A stretch of DNA of 7,826 nucleotides, from assembly GCA_012522875.1 (NCBI GenBank), contig JAAYJP010000101.1, forward strand, positions 1 to 7,826, in the 5' to 3' direction. Positions 6,164 to 7,826 of this stretch are shown here, in pieces (the stretch's first letter is position 1; each line of letters opens with the position of its first letter). The DNA comes from Clostridiales bacterium (GTDB taxonomy: Bacteria > Bacillota > Clostridia > Christensenellales > Aristaeellaceae). Under the pieces are notes generated by a model. It did not search any database. It saw nothing but the letters and a program-made list of their open reading frames with translations, and was not told the DNA's origin. The translations under genes and the position numbers were made by a program.

Positions 6164-6955
6164 TCAATATTGTACTTTCCGGCAAAACATTCCAAAGGCC
6201 CAGGCGGTGACAAGCAGGCTGAATGCAGCGCCTATGAGCAGATACAGCGCAAAGGACAGGTTGGCAGGATGCTTCTCCGCCAGCAGCAGAATCGTCAGCG
6301 CCTTGGATGCCCAGAAGTTTGGGAAGATGCCCAGGAAATACTGCCTGGCACCATGGAAAGCCGGAAGCAGAAGAAGCAGGGGGATAAAGGTCAGCATGCC
6401 CGACCCTTTGATCCAGGCGAAGCCTTCCACTTTATTCTTTGAAAGAGCACCCAGCAGCAGCGCCAGCAGCGGCGCTGTCAGGGCGGACACCAGGCTGAAG
6501 GCGGCAATATCGCCCGCATCTAGCCTGTCCAGCAGCCGGACCCCCATCAGCATATAGGCATCCGCAGCCAGGATTTTCGTGCCAAAGAGCACCAGGAAGA
6601 TGCTTATTACAGCAGTGGCATACACGTAACCCATCTTGAACAGCAGGTACCCCGGCAGGCCCAAAGGTGTAGCCGAAATCGTATGCAGCGTGTGCTCGTC
6701 TTTATGGTCCAGCAGCATGAAGGTAGCCATCGCTCCCGCCATGATACCGCCGAAGGAAGCCACCATCATCACCATCAACAGGGTCACCCACTGGGCGGCC
6801 AGCGCCTCCATGGGAGGCAGGGAACGCAGCACAAGGGGCAAAACATAGCATGACAGGAACAGCAGCAGCACCGGGAATGCCAACAGCAGCAGGGTGATGG
6901 GATCCCGCAGCAGCCCTTTGAACTCAAAGTGGAACAAGCGAATATACTTCTTCAT
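6164..6955 (-). CDS. ABC-2-type exporter permease, second subunit
   Basis: This 263-residue integral membrane protein is probably one of two permease subunits of an ABC exporter. Six hydrophobic helices can be drawn at about 20-44, 53-82, 107-128, 148-171, 184-203 and 232-254. A charged segment at 83-107 (DHKDEHTL, then ATPLG, ending in a Lys) matches the pattern seen after the second helix in ABC-2 permeases. It starts six bases after the stop of the preceding permease gene, so the two are co-transcribed and probably act as a pair. AGAGGA lies almost against the ATG, so translation probably relies partly on coupling. The organisation of one ATPase and two unlike permeases recalls the actinobacterial Rv2686c-Rv2688c type drug exporters. 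The substrate cannot be read from the sequence. No terminator is evident directly downstream. Confidence 0.85.
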   Translation of the reverse strand: MKKYIRLFHFEFKGLLRDPITLLLLAFPVLLLFLSCYVLPLVLRSLPPMEALAAQWVTLLMVMMVASFGGIMAGAMATFMLLDHKDEHTLHTISATPLGLPGYLLFKMGYVYATAVISIFLVLFGTKILAADAYMLMGVRLLDRLDAGDIAAFSLVSALTAPLLALLLGALSKNKVEGFAWIKGSGMLTFIPLLLLLPAFHGARQYFLGIFPNFWASKALTILLLAEKHPANLSFALYLLIGAAFSLLVTAWAFGMFCRKVQY

Positions 6956-6961
6956 TCCTCT

Positions 6962-7681
6962 TTACCCCACACTCGCATGGCTTCGAAAGAGTTTCAACAC
7001 AACAAAACGATAAAGCAAACCGGCCAAAGCGGACAGGTACACAATGCCAGCTATCGCCTTGAGCAGATCCCGGGTGGTTCCGGCGGCATAGTTCAGCGTC
7101 TCTGTAGCTGCCGCGGAAGGGGAGAGCATCACCAGCCAGGCCAAGTTGCGTGGAATCAGGCCCGTCTCCAGCAAGACAGCCGGCACAAATATCAGCAGGA
7201 TGAACAGCATGATGCCGCCCAGCGTCCCTGAGAAATCGCGGGTTTTCAGCGCGATGGAAAGGCCGATGGCCGCATGTGCCATGGCAGTGGCGGCCACTAC
7301 CAACGCAAGGGCCAGGTAGCGAAGAACGATGCCATGCAGAAAGAGAAGGGCCAGGCTGACCACCAGCGCCGAAATCAAACCAAGCACCGCTGCTGCCAAT
7401 GCCTTGGCGAGGATAATCTGCCCTGTTGACACGGGCAGCACCATCATCGTCTTGACGATGCCATCGGTTCGCTCCAGGTGGTGAAAAGCACCGGCAAGCA
7501 GCAGGCTCATCACACCGGCGTCCATGTACAGCAGCAGGGGTGCGAATCGCTGCGCCTCAGAAACGGACAGCAGGGAGAATAGGGCCACCCAGATCAAGGA
7601 GGTTGCGATGCTGATGGGGAGGATCTTGTAGCTGGCCATCCTCTTCATTTCCCCCAGAAACAGTTTGGCAAGGTTGATCAT
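6962..7681 (-). CDS. ABC-2-type exporter permease, first subunit
   Basis: This 239-residue membrane protein has six predicted helices at about 20-40, 46-66, 93-117, 121-145, 152-172 and 206-228, with a basic N-terminus. The segment at 70-93 (ERTDGIVKTM, then LPVSTGQII and a Lys) is the polar loop after helix 2 typical of ABC-2 permeases. Its ATG overlaps the stop codon of the ATPase gene as ATGA (7678-7681), the usual sign of translational coupling, so I keep this first start. GGAAG lies too close upstream to act alone. Together with the neighbouring permease and the ATPase it should form a heteromeric exporter in the cytoplasmic membrane. The substrate is unknown: a drug, a peptide such as a bacteriocin, or a lipid are all possible. 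Confidence 0.85.
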   Translation of the reverse strand: MINLAKLFLGEMKRMASYKILPISIATSLIWVALFSLLSVSEAQRFAPLLLYMDAGVMSLLLAGAFHHLERTDGIVKTMMVLPVSTGQIILAKALAAAVLGLISALVVSLALLFLHGIVLRYLALALVVAATAMAHAAIGLSIALKTRDFSGTLGGIMLFILLIFVPAVLLETGLIPRNLAWLVMLSPSAAATETLNYAAGTTRDLLKAIAGIVYLSALAGLLYRFVVLKLFRSHASVG

Positions 7682-7826
7682 ACTTCCTTGACCCCCGTGA
7701 CCCGGATGAATATCTCCTCCATGCTCGTTTCACCGCTATGGAGGGTCTCCAACTCTTTCTCCTTTATGACCTTAAGGAACCCTTCATTATCACCGATACC
7801 CGCCATGGGGAAACTGCGCCGTGTCA
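7678..7826 (-). CDS. ABC transporter ATP-binding protein, C-terminal fragment cut by the window edge
   Basis: Only the last 48 residues are present, and the frame is open to the right edge. They end in HSGETSMEEIFIRVTGVKEV, matching the tail of DrrA/CcmA-like ATPases, where a short stretch of the form S-x-E-x-I-F-hydrophobic-x-x-T-G follows the nucleotide-binding domain. The Walker motifs lie outside the window, so activity cannot be judged. The stop codon overlaps the next start as ATGA, which places this gene first or upstream in the exporter operon. The assignment rests on this tail plus the two permeases behind it. Confidence 0.75.
   Translation of the reverse strand, partial: TRRSFPMAGIGDNEGFLKVIKEKELETLHSGETSMEEIFIRVTGVKEV

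Overview
The window suggests a Gram-positive anaerobe of the Clostridia (Bacillota). The signs are strong AAGGAGG-type ribosome sites, sigma-A-like promoters, Gram-positive style signal peptides, and a HTH-less LacI-type sensor fused to GGDEF, an architecture I associate with clostridia. This is inferred from style, not from a marker gene. Base composition is mixed, close to half GC. No RNA gene, CRISPR array, complete insertion sequence or phage gene was recognised.

Layout from left to right. A near-consensus promoter (148-176, +) drives a large cytoplasmic diguanylate cyclase (247-2547, +) that has a LacI-like ligand-binding domain but no DNA-binding domain. About 1 kb follows with no convincing gene. 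It holds a doubtful small ORF (2675-2899), several hairpins and weak hints of decayed coding sequence. It also contains a very good plus-strand promoter (3377-3405) with no gene behind it, which could make a small or antisense RNA. Two separate secreted-protein genes lie on the minus strand. One is a peptidoglycan-binding protein with a proline-rich repeated tail (3623-4336), with a clear terminator at 3516-3547 and an unusual set of three 13-bp direct repeats upstream. The other is a two-domain, beta-rich secreted protein (4797-5504) with its own good promoter (5625-5653).

The right end (6164-7826, minus) is the 3' part of an ABC exporter operon: the last 48 residues of the ATPase, then two ABC-2-type six-helix permeases, with a 4-bp ATGA overlap and then a 6-bp gap. 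A protein-like open frame without a good start (5914-6123, minus) follows it and may be a gene remnant.

The genes do not form one evident pathway. The common theme is sensing and the cell envelope: a c-di-GMP synthase that probably answers to a small ligand, two exported proteins, and an exporter. I see no strong evidence for a new multi-gene system. The most checkable unexplained signals are the orphan promoter, the three repeats upstream of the peptidoglycan-binding gene, and the unidentified frames in the gaps.
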